From contig NC_031776.1 of NCBI RefSeq assembly GCF_001522545.3, positions 37,471,957 through 37,535,956 on the forward strand: DNA of 64,000 nucleotides. The letters are read 5' to 3'. Shown here in pieces: positions 27,501 to 42,500 of this stretch (its first letter is position 1; each line of letters opens with the position of its first letter). The DNA comes from Parus major. Taxonomy: Eukaryota; Chordata; Aves; Passeriformes; Paridae. The position numbers and the translations under genes were made by a program. The notes under the pieces were generated by a model. The model saw only the letters and a program-made list of their open reading frames with translations. It searched no databases and was not told the DNA's origin.

Positions 27501-30500
27501 AGATGGAGTGTAAAATGTATGGAATCTGCCACAGATCAACACCACCTGTTCAGAGCACAGAACCGTGCAAATAAACACACATGTATGTGTGTGTGCCACC
27601 ACTCAAGGACCTGATCCAATACAAAGCTGAAGATATGTGCTTTTCACCTGTGGACACAGAAGGGCTAAAGAACCAAGCCAAGATGCCTCCCCTTACTCAG
27701 AACCACTCCCTACTATTCTGTTAGTTTAAGAGGTCACTCTAATCTCTTCCATTTACTACCACCATATTTTGCAACAATAAGAGAGTATGGGCAATAGTAA
27801 GTCAGGGTTCAGCTGCATTTGTAGATCACTATTAACCACTGATTTCTCTGTAGAGCTGTGGCAGGCCCCATGATTTTTTACTCTTCCTTTTGATTCTATA
27901 AGGATTATTACCAGACCACTGGTGACATCTATGAATAACCACTGTGGGTGCACAGATACCATGACTTCTACTACTACAGTCTTTAGTGGATTTTATGCAA
28001 GATCGACTTTCACATTAGATACAAAGAACACGTTTGTTCTTTGTATCTAACATGTTTCTTTGTTGAACAGTAAATTTACACCGGCAGAAAAAAAAGCAGT
28101 GACATTCAGAACTACCCATCTGCCCACCTGCTTGCTACTCTACAGCTGTATAACCATCCTCCATACTGCAAACGCTGGCCCTCTTTATCTACACTGAATC
28201 ATAAGTGATATCTTGTCTGGAAAAATCACAACACACTAAAGCAGCACACAAAATCCCTAACCTGACTTTAAAATGGAAAATGCCCTTTGATTTGCTTCTT
28301 AAAATGGTTTATTGCCTTTTATCTTAGTCTATGTCAATGTCTCGTGGCCAACTGGAATTGCCCTTGTTTTTGCCAATTTGAAACACTCTACAACAGAAGA
28401 AAACAAGAGCTGTATATATGGATATTTATGTGGGAACAGTAATCTACAGGTATGACTAAAACTGAAAACTTTAGCTGCACTACATTTCATAAATCTATTC
28501 AAAGTTTACTTTTACTGGTTGAAATAAACACTGTTCTATTTCCATTAGAGTAAGACTACAATCAGAGCACTGGATCAGTCTAAATGACCATTTAGCCTGG
28601 TATCCTGATTTCCAAGAGTGGAATGGGTGCTTAAGGTATCATCTTCCTCCATTTCCTTGTATTGAAATATTATTCAGTTTTTCTTGGGTTTGGTCAGTCA
28701 TTTTTATTGAAATTTTTAAATACATCCTAGAGAAATGTTTTAACAATTTCCTTGACAACTACTTGCTGTAAGGATGGTCATCTTACTTCAATATCTACAT
28801 TATCTGCACTTTTTTTTACAAAAGTCTCAGGATACAAACATAAAAAAAAGTCTCAGGATATAGAAATACTTAAAAAGTAAAACAAAAAGCAAATTAGTAA
28901 TTATGGAGTTTTGTATTTTACTTATGTTTCCTCTCAAAAACATCCAGAACTCTCAAAACTGTGCAATCTGTGCCAATGTTCAACCACCTCCTTCCAAGTA
29001 AAAAAGCTTTAAGTTTGAACAGAACTTCCTATATTTCAATTTGTGCCCAATGCTTCTTGTCATACTGCTGCAATGTACACAAATGAAATTATACATAATT
29101 TAAAAATATACTGCTCTTCTACAGATGATTGCAGAATTAAACCATGAAAACTTCAAACTTCCAGAGGTTCATACTCACTTCTGCTTTTTTACGTGCTTCC
29201 ATGGCTTTCATAAGCATCATATGCTGTCTTCTCCGTTCCCGTTCCTATTGAAGCAGGTAACATTAGAACAAAACTAAACCACATTTTCAAATCAGCAAAA
29301 AAAGCCAGGTAACAAATTTAGCATTAATAGACAAGTCACAGTAAATACTAAATATAGGACAAGAATGGCCAAGTCTGTGCATGTTTTAGTTCAGGTTTAG
29401 AAAGCAAATACAAGAACAATCAAAAGCAAAAAAGGTAAAGCAATGAACATGGAGACAGTGTAAAAAAGAAGCATACAGATTTACTTATGGTCAGTTGTGA
29501 TGCTCCTTCATAAGCTGGCAGAACAAAAAGCATAATGGTTGGCTGGAACAGGTCAGTTACCTTACATCTGCTATGATGGAACTTGCAATTTACTTCTTCA
29601 ATAGCCAATTCAGCAGAATTTTTAAACTGGTCTTTTTCAAACATTGCAAATATTAACATTTTTGTAACCAAGCAAGAAATCAACATGCTTAATTTTATCA
29701 GCTCTAGATCAGTTTTAATCAAGCCAGTGGTGGTGCATATATGTACACAACAACACTTGCATTTACTGATGCCTGTCCCTCAGTAAATTCAAATGCACTA
29801 AGGAGCAGCATTCTAGGGCACTAAGTACAGGTGGTTTGCCTGAACAGCTGAAGAGCAAATCTTGGCCCCAGTAAAGACTATAGGAATTTTATAACCTAAT
29901 TTGGTGAGGCTAGGATTACATTCCAATATTTCACTCTATACTAATAACATTAAGTATTTACCACCAGCTGAAAGCTAATTTCCTCAGTATCTTACAAGGG
30001 GAAGACATCATCCTGATTTCTAAAACAGGTTCATTCAAATTGTATTTAAAATGTCTGGATTCATTCCCAGTGAATGGGACAAGGCTTGCAAAAATCATCC
30101 AAGTGCCTACCTACTAATTTTGTATCAATCCCTGATTTTATATGCTAGTCAAATTTTTACGGGGACATCAGTAACAGAGATCCCTGGCTAAAAAAAGCAC
30201 ATTTAGTTATCGCCACATTCAATTTATACACGTTCAAGACATGTCTTTTTTTCCTTAACAGACAAGACAAGCAGATGTATGCAATGCACTGTGCTGTAAA
30301 GCCATGCAGCAGTATGTAATATGACAGCAGCCAGTGCTACATTTTATGCATTGCTATGACAACCATATCACAACCAAATCACAATGCGGTGTTAGATGTA
30401 CAAAAATAAACATACCCATACCATATCTAGTCTATGCCTCTCCAACTCCTGGTAGAAAGAGTTGGCACAACATTATGAAACAGAAATCACAAAGTCATAA

Positions 30501-33500
30501 AACCACTTCATAATCCCCCAAAAGACCCCAATACCAAAGCAAAGCAAAAAATCGTAAGGCAAAAGAAAATCTGTGCAGGAATCAAACCCAGAAGTTTACA
30601 AAGGGAGTATTTTGAGGATTCCATCCCCCCCATACAACTGAAAGTGGTAGCTCACAACTGGCATTCTGTCTGTTTGGTCAACTGAACTTATACCAACCTG
30701 GTGCTTCAGAAGAACAGCCTGCTGCCTTCTCATCTCTTTCTCCTTCAATAGAAAAACAAAAGTGTATTTAAAACATCAATCAAAATTTACTTACCAAATT
30801 GCACACAGTTCTGCCATACTAAAACAGCACATCTGAGTTAAATTCTACCTTACAGAGAAGTACACACAGCATACATGACGGTAAGTCTGGTGAGTTGGGA
30901 GCTCCTTGTTAGAATACACCTAGAATGCCGAAGCAGCAACAGAAGTACTTATATATACACACACACATACACACACACACGGTGTTTTCCAGTGTTTGCA
31001 ATAAAGTTCTGAAGTCTTGCATATATTACAGCCTAGAAAAGACTATTCCTGCTGAGAAACAACAGTTTTTTGATATGGTGTGTTTAAAAGAATACTGTGA
31101 ATAATGTTACAGCACAAACATTTTGCTATGCAAACCATGGTAATGGCACAAAGTTCTGTCTCTATATATCTGTGTGTGTATGTCACACATACACAAACTC
31201 TCTGCATATGCTTAATGACTTTTTATTACCATACATACATGTTACTATTTTCTGTCTCTATGTACAGCTTCAGTATCGATGAATAGCCTCCCAAATTTAT
31301 TGCTTTTATACCTCAACATGCACTCTGTACAGTAACACAGCTCTTGTTTTTGGAGCTCCTCCAAACTAACCTTTATTCGTTTTTCCGCTTCCAATAATTT
31401 GGCATTTGCTGCTTCTTCCTTCTTTTTCTTTTTTGCCTGTGCACGCAAAACAGGTCATACAACAGCACTATCACAACTTGAAAATAATCTGACTAAAAGC
31501 AAAGTTATGTACCTTTAAAAGTTAAGGACATCATCACTTATTGCATACATCACAAGAAATCTCTGATGCAGCCTTCATGATCAATCAATTCACATTTCAA
31601 TTACTTTACAAAAATTAAACAGAATTTCAAGTCCCACTCAAAATTGCATCACCTGGCTATTTTAAGAAAGCAACTACACACAGAAACAATGTAAATGGCA
31701 AAGAGATTACTATTAATTTTTATGTCAATGGAGACTTGAAAACTAGCCATCTATATTGCTAGTACACCAGCAAACCTGCAGAGTATACTCTAATACAGAC
31801 ATAGCATTTTTAAACCCACTGCATGTCATACAGAGCAGAGCATTACATTGTTTTAATACCCTACTACTGCAAACTTGCTCTCTAACAGAGGAATTCCTCT
31901 GCTGTTAAGTACACACAAGACTATTCTGAGAGAAAACCGTGAGCCCAGTGCGGGTACTTGTAAGACTATGGATCACAATTAATGCCTATCTTTTAAAAAA
32001 AATATTTTGACACCCATTTTTCAACTGGCCTTTGGAAATCAAGGTTGTTGGAGCTGCTATATTTAGTTATGTTCCTAACTACATGCATAACTACTAAAAT
32101 ACAACACTTCTTAAAATCGCAACAGAAAAATTACATTTGAGACATTATTTTTACCTCTAAAATTTGCTGAGCACGAAGTTCTTTCTCCATTCTAATTTGC
32201 TGGATTCGCTTAATTTTTTCCTACAAGGATAAGAAAGTTATTTCTTTAAAAAATACATATAAAGGAAATTTATTTTTACATTTAAAAATGACAAAGTTTA
32301 TAAATACTTTATGTTATTGAGTTTCATCCATTTTAGTCAACTGTTCCCATACACTCAGAAATTTTACTAGTATTAGATGTCTGGTATAACCCTGAAGGCA
32401 GCCACACCTAGTTATGCATAGGTGCTCATGTTTAAGTTGTCAAAGTTTTCTTTTTTTTTTTTTAACACCTTCAAGACGACCTGATTAATGACCAAGGAAG
32501 GAAGTTACAGCATTCAAATTCCAGCTGACAATGGTGGAGCTCGTTAGGAATGAATAGAAGTGTGAGCTATGTCATGAAATACATGGTGTTGTGATCTCCC
32601 TGACCACAAGATTGTGAGATGTGTTCGAGCACTGTTTATGCCTCAGCTCTTGCAGCCTCTCTCAGGCCACTGTGGTCCAAGGGCAGCACAGAGAGCTGAG
32701 CTCAGCAAAACCCAAAGCCCAAGCTCTGTCAGCCAGGAACACTCACCCACGTGCAACCTGGGTAACATGCAGGTACAGTTAAGTACACTTCAGTTTCTCC
32801 AGACTTTTAAAGCACTCAGGTAATTGATGCTAATTTTGGAAGCTTTAATATGTAGTTTAGGGGATGGAATTGTATGCATGCTGTAAAAAAAGAAGTAATT
32901 GGAACAGGAACTGTGGGTACTACAACACATTTAAGCATGTTTCATCATGGTAAGAAGAAAATGATCAAGTTATGCACTCCACAGATGGATGCTGGGCAAC
33001 TATATTCTAATTTATTCTTCTTTATGAATTAGTTCCTAAAATCTGAACAAAGTCTTATTGCATTGATTGAGAAATGTAATCATTGCAAACACTGGAATTA
33101 TTTCACACTACCTGTGGTGCACAGGCCCGTCTGTTAAATTAGATACTAAAAATTCACCCACACATTATTTCAGATTTTATTACCTCAAAAGAGCTGACCG
33201 AGCCACAGTGACTTGGAAGAACCATTTAGAAGAAAAGTGCATACATACATACACATGCATACACAAGCTGGACTTGCTGTAGAGTTTAAAAAGCAAAACC
33301 CAGACCATGGAATAGCCTTGCAAGCTGGGGGAGCCCTAGACCAGAAGCCTGAAAAGGACCTCAATGAATCTCTCTCTGCAACAGCAGCTGCTTTCCCAAC
33401 AGTGAGGGTAAAGCCTATCTTGTACAGTCTTGTGAGCTGGCCTGAGACTCTTAGAACATGGATCACTCTAAAGTTTTACTCTCTGGAGAGCACATAGTGA

Positions 33501-36500
33501 TGTATACACTTTATTGAAAAATAACTAAAACCAAAACCAAGCCCCTAAGAAAACATATTCTAAAATATTTAACAGCAAAAGAGCAATCACAGATGAGAAA
33601 GACGTACAAAGTTTTCTGACAAATAGAGCTCCAATACATGAAGTCTTATAAACTCCAGGCAACTTACCAGATCCTTAAACTGTTGAGACGTCCAACATAG
33701 TACAAACTTATCAAGAAAATTAATTCTGAGGCCTTGCTCAGACAGTGCTGAACTTTTTCCACCATGAGAAGCTCACAGCATGGACCCTAAATCTCCATAA
33801 TCCCCCATTATACTTTAAAACAAAAAAGTGCAAAAGTTGAAAGCATGTGCTATACCCTCTCAACTTCATAAAGGTTAGAGTTAATTCAGAACAAACCTTT
33901 CAGCAGAGATCACAATAAAGAACTATCAGAGAAGAAGTACTCTGCACATTGAAATCATGAGTTTTATCAGGTTACACGTCAAGGAGGAATATGATGATGA
34001 CAAACAAGGTCTGGATTTGATGCATTTGTCAATTTAAAAATTCTTGCTCCCTAGACCCCTTGGAACATAAGGACCACCTGAAAATCACAGTGTGCTCCTT
34101 TTCTTTAACTAGTATGGGCTGCCTTGAGAAGTGGACACATTGCAACTGTCACGATCTACAGAAGTGCAGACTGGCTGAGTTTGGGAGGGACATCTGGAAG
34201 TCACCTTGTCCACATCCCCCTGTCGCAGAAGGGTCCCCTAGAACCAGTTACCAAGGACCACATCTGGGTTGCTGTTGAAAATTTGTGTGGGTGACTCCAC
34301 AGCCTCCCTGGGCCACCTGCTCCAGTTCTCAGCTGCCATCTTGGTGACAAAGTGTTTCCTAACATTCAGAAGGAACCTCCTGTCACTGGGCACTTCTGAG
34401 ACAAGTCACCTCCTTGCAGCCTCCCATCAGGTACGTAGCTATATTAGCCAGATCCTCCTGAGCCTCCTCTTCTCCAGGCTGAACAGTCTCAGCTCTCTCA
34501 GCTTTTTCTACTGTAACTCATACATGGTAGAGTGACAGCTTCTAACTCTATGTCTACTACACTGAGCATTTTCTTAAAAAAAAAGAAAAAAGAAAAAAAA
34601 AAAGGAAACACTTAAACAGTTACCAACAAGAATTGTTATTGTTATCTCTTATGGGGTTATTTAAGGTAGTCTGCAGTAACGCTAATTTTGGTTTACTACT
34701 CAAAAAAAAATAAGTATGTCAGGATTTAATACCTGGGTTTCAAAGATGTGAAAGGGTTTCATATTTTTATTGGCTTTTTTAACCTCAAGATATCATAAAA
34801 TCATAGAGTATGATGAGTTGGGAGGGACCCATCAGGATCATCAAAGTCCAACTCCTGGACACACAAAGACACCCCAGCAATCCCACCCTCTGCCTGGGTG
34901 CACTGTCCGAACACTCCTGGAGCTCTGGCAGCCTTGGGGCTGTGACAATTGCCTGGGGAGCCTGCCCCAGTGCCTGATCAATCTCTGGGCTGGTCAACCT
35001 TTATTCTGATATCTAGCCTAAACCTCCCAACTCAGCTCCAGAAGTTCCTTCAAGTCCTGTAACCAGTCACAGAGAGCAGAGATCTGAACTGCCCCTCCAC
35101 TGCCCCTCCTGAGTGTTTTGAAGACCACAACGATTCTCCCCTGTCTCTTCTTCTCCAGGCTGAACAAACCAAGTGCCCTCAGCTGCTCCTCTTAAGACTT
35201 CCCCTCCAGTCCCTTCCCCATCCTCATGGCCTTCTTTGGATAGCCTCTAATGGTTTCACGTCCTTTTTATATTGCAGTGCCCAAAACTGTTCCCCAGGAC
35301 TCACCAGGTGAGGCCGCCCAGCGCAGAGCAGAGGGGCACAAACCCCTCCTTGCCTGGCCAATGAAGCTGGGCCTGATGCCCTTCAGGGCAAAGATGTCCC
35401 TCCTGGGTGCCAGGGCACTGCTGACTGAATATCCAACTTTCCATCAACCAGATCACCTCCTTCAGCTGCTGTCCAGCTCCTCATTTCCCAATTTATAAAC
35501 ACAACCAGGATTGCCATTAATATATTTGAAAAGACTCTTTTCCACTGTCCTCCACATTTCTGGCAGCTCCAGCTTCCAGCTGAGCTTTTGGCCACATGAA
35601 TTCTCTCTCTGGAGTGGCAAGCAGCATTGCTGTCTCCTTCCCATGTCACTTACGGGCAAACTAATACTAGCACTTTTTCCAAGTGTTGGGATGCTGAGAT
35701 AGTATACAGACATTGAGGGGCTGGAGCGTGTTCAGAGAAGGGCAACAGAGCTGGGGAAGGGACTGAAGCAACAGGAAAAGCTTAGGGAGCTGGGAAAGGG
35801 GCTCAGCTCAGAAGAAAGGAAGCTCAGGAAGGACCTTCTAATTTTCTTAAACTCCCTGACAGGTGGGTGCAGCCAAGTGAGGGTCAGGCTCTGCTCCCAG
35901 GGAACAAGGGACAGGACAAGAGGAAATGGCCTCAAATTGTACCAAGGGATGTTTAACTTGATATTAGGTAACATTTCTGCATGGAAAGGGTTGTCTAGCT
36001 CTGGCACAAGCTGTCCAGGGCAGTGGGGGAATCAATGTCTCTGAAAGGATTTGAAAGATGTGTTGATGTGGCACCTGGGGACATGGGCTAGTGGTAGATT
36101 TAATTAAGTTTAGAATTTTAAGTAACATACATAACTGTGTGCTCTTTAAAACTAGATTTAAAGCATACACTTTGTCATCAGCATATGTAGTAGTTTACTA
36201 AATATTTGAATTACACCTTATTGAATGATTTAAAATCATTAAAAGAATTTATTTAGCAGTTGCAGAGTTTACCTGTTGCTTCATTATCTTTATCTGCTCC
36301 TTTTGCTTTCGCTTTTCTTCAGCTGCCATAATAGCTAACAAACAAAAGCAAACAATATCACAGAACATGGCAAGAGACAGGTAACTTTTCATAAACACTT
36401 TTCAAAATAATCCCGTAGCATGCACTAACTTGCACAAGTAACACTTACCTTGCTGTTTTTTTGCTTCTTTAGCAGCTCGCGCTTGTTCCTGCTTCTGAAG

Positions 36501-39500
36501 CTTTCTCAGTAGCTTTATTTGTGCTGCTTGCCTAGCTATTTCTGTTACAAAAAGAAAATACTAAGTTCATAAAAACAGTGCTGTCCAAGAATAAAGATAC
36601 AATTTGTATTCCAGGTATTTTCACACTGTAAAGACAGAGCAAACACAGGATTTGTTTTGCACACGCTGGCGTTTACAAAATTTTTCTGTCATTAATGGCC
36701 CATCATGTATCAGTAACTGCATCAACAGTGCAAATGAATGTGGATACTTTCAACATAAACTAAACACTGGTTTCAGAGGAAAAAAACATTTATTGACAGA
36801 ATCACACCAATAATGCTGGTTTATTTTAAAACCATTTTCTTCTTTCTTTTTGAAGCAGAAAACATTTGTTTCAAAGCTACTAAATGAACATTTTATTCAG
36901 AAAGCATGGAATTAGTTTTCCTTAGGAGTCACCTCATGTAACTATGTCATCCTTTTTTAACCATGAAGCAAGAGCACACTCACCTGGGTCACACACCTCT
37001 TTCCTGTGGCTACCTGAAGTCAGCCATGCTTATGCTAATTAGTAACCTCCTGAACCATTCTGCTACCCTGCTATAGCATTTCTGAAATTGGAATTAACTG
37101 CTTAGGGACACACTAATAAAAGACAGCTGTAAGGAAGGATTTTCTGGAGGTTGAATTCAGCTTGCTTTTCAAAGGACTGAGGTCCAGCACCTGCATGACA
37201 GAACTCCCCAAAATACCATCAGCTTCTTGAGCAGCAACTATAGAGTAAGCTTTTAGACATGTCTTTACACATGCACTTCCTTCTTTAAAACCTATATACT
37301 GATAAACGATTTACTGATCTTCAAAAAGTCTTCAATAAGAGCATGTAACAAATATCCAAAATAAAATGCTGTATACTCATTTCCTAGTGAGACAAATCAC
37401 TCTCCTATAGGAAAAATGTTAATTATATACCAATACCCTCTCTTTGAGAAAATAGTAACACAGTTCTTACCTTGTGCCTGCAGCTTTCTCAAAAGCTTTG
37501 TGTCAGCATTGTCCAGAAATTCACCGCTTCCAACATTGGGAGGTCGGCCTTTGCGGCGTCTCGTCCTTGACTCCTCTCGGGAGTGCTGTCTGTCTGGATT
37601 TGGGGGTCGTCCTCTACGCCCTTCCATAGCTCTGATACGGGGAATGACCTCCTCTTCCTTCAGAAGACACCACTGCACACCCTTTTAATTGACACATTTC
37701 ACAGAGAGGTGTTACAAAGACAGATTAAAATAACCCAAAATCTAAAATGAGTTTTAAATATTAAATATGCAAGTGCTGTGATGCATTATTTGGGCAGGAC
37801 AATTCCTTGATGGTGCACAGAAGCTATATATTGAGAGACTACCACTAACAATTTTTGTAAATGCTATCACTAGGAGAGATTTTGAAGACTATTCAAGCCT
37901 ATACAAAGTTTTTACCTAAAGAGGATATGCCATTACCGTGTTATTTTTAACTATTTCTCATCAAATCAAATTGTTCAGCCCTTTCTAAAAGGCAAAACAG
38001 CTTCTTCCTTATTATGTAAACTCAACAACCACTATTCTGCTTTCACATAATCCACTGCTCAACATGAATAAAAAAGCGTGTCAAGCTATGAGGTGCTGTT
38101 GTCCAACACAGCGTGTTTACAGAAATTCTGGAATACAGAACAAGCAAAGGCAGTAATGTATTTTCAAATATTGCTTTTCAGTGTTGTAGAGCTCAACAAC
38201 TGAGCTGAAAAAACAGATGCATTTTAATCTTCAAATTTTAGTTAGTACAACTGAGTTTTCCCCTCATTAACTGTGAAAGTGCTTCTGCACCAACTTGAAT
38301 CAATGAGAAGTAGCTTCTAAGCATCCATGTATCTAAACTTATGTGAACTATACTCTTTAACCAAACAAAGCATGCACTATAGTATTTTGTGGTGTCATGA
38401 AAGCAGATTCTAAAATACTTTGTTAATAAAAATACCCAAGTTAATCCTCATGAAGGAACAGCTTTACTTTAACTGGTTACTAAAAAGTAGAGTTTGTTGC
38501 ATCTCCTGAGAAGAAAAGAAGCACCATCTGGGTGATCCTGTTTAATTGAACACCAGCATTTCAAAATTTTAGTATCTTTTACCATTTCCCCAAGTTTTTG
38601 AGAAATGCTGGGAAAAAACCTGCACATTGAGCATCCTTCAGGACCTCTTCATAAGTTGCCTTAAAAATGTTTGTAAAAAATTTTGAAAATGTCTCTAAAA
38701 GCAGGAAGCAAAGTTGGTAACTTAGAAAACTCATTAAGCATTAGTTGAGAAAGAATGTATTTAGAATGCTTTAGCTTTCACATTTATACGCACATAAACC
38801 CTAAAATCCCATTTACTGTACCACAACATAAATTATTTTTTCCTTATTCTGGTAATTTGTCATCTAATCATTTCTGCTCATTCTTCACAATTACAAAAGG
38901 TTTTGCGTCACTTCAGCGCAAGAAATGGCAGTTTGTTAATGAGACATTCAGATTTCGAAGGAGTTTCAGTATCTGCAAAGATACTTTTCTAAAGTCTGAA
39001 TCATTCCCAGTTAAGACCATCCCCAGAGTACTCATCACACTTGGTTTGTACACATTCCAAAGGGCTTTGCTATTAATTACTCTCTGAAAATGCACTGTTC
39101 AGAACAAGACCATACCATTAAATGTGTACCCACATCACCATGCGCCACCCCTAAGGACTTCTTAATCCAAAATATTCACCTCTACCTCTTGACTGGAAGT
39201 TAATTCTCTTACTATCTTACAGAGCACAACTGAAGTATAACTTTTGCTTCCCTGTCTGCCTAGTACTTGAATTGCAGCTTATCACAGGTTCAGTTTATTG
39301 AGGTAGATTAATACTTGTACTTACTACCTACACCCACTTCCAACCTAGAAAACCTATTCTCATAAAACGCACGTGCCAGGAAGGCAAAACAGAAATCAAA
39401 GAAAAGGAGGAGAAGCAGCCATAATTCAAAAAGTATCTCAGAACACTGAAGATTGTTCTTGGCCTGTGTTTGTATTTTCTGCAGTTAATGATACTAATGA

Positions 39501-42500
39501 TAATAAATACGCGTCACAGAAAAGTAAGTGGTCTACCAGATCATTAGTACCAGAGACCATGTTGGGTATTACACTTTCCTAATGCCACCTGAAAGAGAAA
39601 CTAGAGGCCATCAAATGAAGTGAGTAATGGTTCAGTAAGCAAAAGGAGCAAGTGCTTCAAGGGATGGGAGAAGACTGTTCAATGTCCTGTCAAAGGGCAT
39701 TGTGGACGCACAAGTTTTCACAAGTTTAAGAGAGGACAAGACAAAAATAGCCCAAAACAAAGCCATTAAGGGTTAAGCAAGAATCGATTGCCCATCTATA
39801 TTTTGTGCTCAAACAACTTTTAAAATCGAACCCAAAATACATTTCTATTAAAGGAACGTACAGTCTGATACTCTGGCTTTTTGACATTTCAAAGATAAAA
39901 TGTAGGGGTTGTGCCCTAACAAAGGAGAATCACAGGCTTCCATAAAACTGAAGCATTGCTACTCAAACATTAGAGAAAAAATGGGTGTAACACTGTGAAA
40001 TGCTGTGGTTTATTGTTCAAGCTAATCAAAATAATAATTTTATTCAATTTCTCACCTTCAAGCATCTACCATGTACTGCAATACTGTGCTGCCATCGGGA
40101 CATTTGCCAAAAAGACATAAAACAACTATGCATGAAAGCAGAATCATGTTCAAATCCTGTTAATCAAGCTAATGAACAAAACCATAGACACTTTGCATGA
40201 AGCAAAAATCCACTTGAATTTCATTTTAGATTTGCGGGGAAAAGTTAGCAACATAGCGTTCCAAACTGAGTTGCAGAATTCAGAATAGGACAAAGGCTCC
40301 TACACATATTACTTGAACTCATGAGGACCATGTTTACTTCATCACCCCAATTCATACTTGTATTGATCTTTCTAAATCACAGCAGTTTTTAAAGCTTCCA
40401 GGTCCAGTCACTGAATTTTCACATTTGCCAAACTTCAATCATTCTTCTAATCCTACTCCTTTGTGGCCCACTTCTGCCACATATGCTTCTGTTACAGCAT
40501 TCAAACACTGCTTTGAATAACCCATAATATTTGGTGGTTTGTATTCCACAAGACAGAAACACAGAGAGAGAAATACAGGCACTAACAGAAGCAGGTAATC
40601 CACATACTTTTGGCTTGCTATAGGTAAATCTTTAATAATACCGTTTTTGTCTTTCTTCACATCTTGTTTCATCTTAGAGCTGTGAGAAACTTAGCCCAGC
40701 ACATGTTGCATGTATGAAAAGATGACAGAAATGCTTAACAAAGGAAGGGATGACTAACCACTAAAGACTATACAGAATAATCAAAATCACCACAAAAGCA
40801 GAAATAAACTTTCTGGAATTACCTCCAGACATCCATAAAGATATGATTATCATATATTATTTTGAATCTGGATGATTCAAAGGACTTTACTAAAGAGGGT
40901 GCAATCTCTTTTTATAAAATATCAGTATCACTTGCTGTTTCACTAGGCAATATTATCAGCCCAAGTGTAGCTCTGCTGTTTTGTAACTTCTCATTCACAC
41001 CTAAAATGTAAACGCATCTTAGCACATCTGACACAGCTGCCCTCAGTCTTTTTTTCTAACAAGAAAACCTTTCCTTTGTCTACTCAAGTCTCGGTGTAAG
41101 CTATCAAAACCCACATCAGTACAAAGTTCAGTGATCATATGTGCAGCAAACTCATGTTCACACTGCCAGTCCCGCCGGTAGAAATCTGCCTCTCACACTG
41201 CCTTCATTCTCGAGTTTTATAGATCACAGGGCAAACTGAAATCAACTTAAGGGAGAAGATAGATATAACTAAAGAAAGGGACATGACTAATGAAATAATA
41301 CAGATACAAACAAGGGAACAGGGCAAAAAGAAAGCAGATACCCTCCCGTTACGCTACATCACAGTAAAATGAATTATTTCAGTCAAGACATGCAGGTACA
41401 TAACAAAGGTCATAACTTGGAACTGCTGAAGGCCAAACATGAAGCGAAGTTTAGCAATTCTTTAGCCTGTAAGCCAGGAAGCACCACCTAGAAACAGCTG
41501 CCTACCAGGAATTCAGTCTTCAATGCTTTCAATACCACACAAACATTACATATTTCTACAAGGTATTTCAAGAACTTAAGGCTTAACTCGAGCCTGAACT
41601 CAAGACTGTTGAGAGCCAGTAACACGTTCAGAAAACTTATCCTTCAAAGAAGCAAATAACTTCACTGAGAAAAGTCCAAAAATTTTTGTGCACATCCTGA
41701 AGAAATGGCAACATGGCCAAAATGCAGTAACACAGCATGGCACAAACACAGTAAGAATTTCCTTAAAATTTTGGTTTTACTTATCCTGGTGGGGTTTATC
41801 TACACACTGTGTAACAATTTTACCACTGTAAAGCGGAACTGCATCCCCCTGTATATTCTGCATCCCCCTCGGTGAAAGTGTCATGCTTGAGGATGCTCAG
41901 ACAGTATTCATAATAAAGGAGACACTTGTATATAAACATGCAACTTACATATGTATCAACACATACATACACACATACATATATTATACACATAATTTAC
42001 TAACAGAATGGGATTTAACGCTACACATAATTTACTATAGATATGAGGTTGTATACAATAGAAGAAAAAACAAAGTTTTAAGTCAGAAATACCTGAATGC
42101 TAAAATGTGTAGCTCTGAGTTTTCAAAGTAGACCAAGGCAGGCTCAGAGATGATCATTAAGCTGATCATCATCACCCTTGGAGCCAAGCCACTGAAGGGA
42201 GCAGTTCTGAACACAGCCCAGGATCAAGCTCAATGTCTCAGTCTAACTACTGTTAAGAACACGTGCAGCTTTTAGAAATAATAAGCTAAAGACAGGTAAC
42301 GCTTCAGATGGTAGAAAAATTACTTCACCTAAAGTTAATGCTCCTTGGATCAAAAACTTTACTTTTTAAAAAGTGGATACCTGCGGTCCATCTCTGGCTT
42401 CATAGAAGTCACCCACTCCTATTTTTGCACTGAAGCTGAAATTGTCCCTTGAGATATCCATTATTCCATTTCTGCTGAGATACTGAAAAAATCACATATT

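Larger units (their letters stand above)
32221..36272. other. Intron between exons 14 and 13, CR1-rich
   Basis: 4.1-kb intron. The right half holds three CR1 fragments (separate entries). The left part, about 32520-33500, includes GC-richer patches and an ACAT tract (33237-33262) that I could not assign to a family. Confidence 0.65.
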
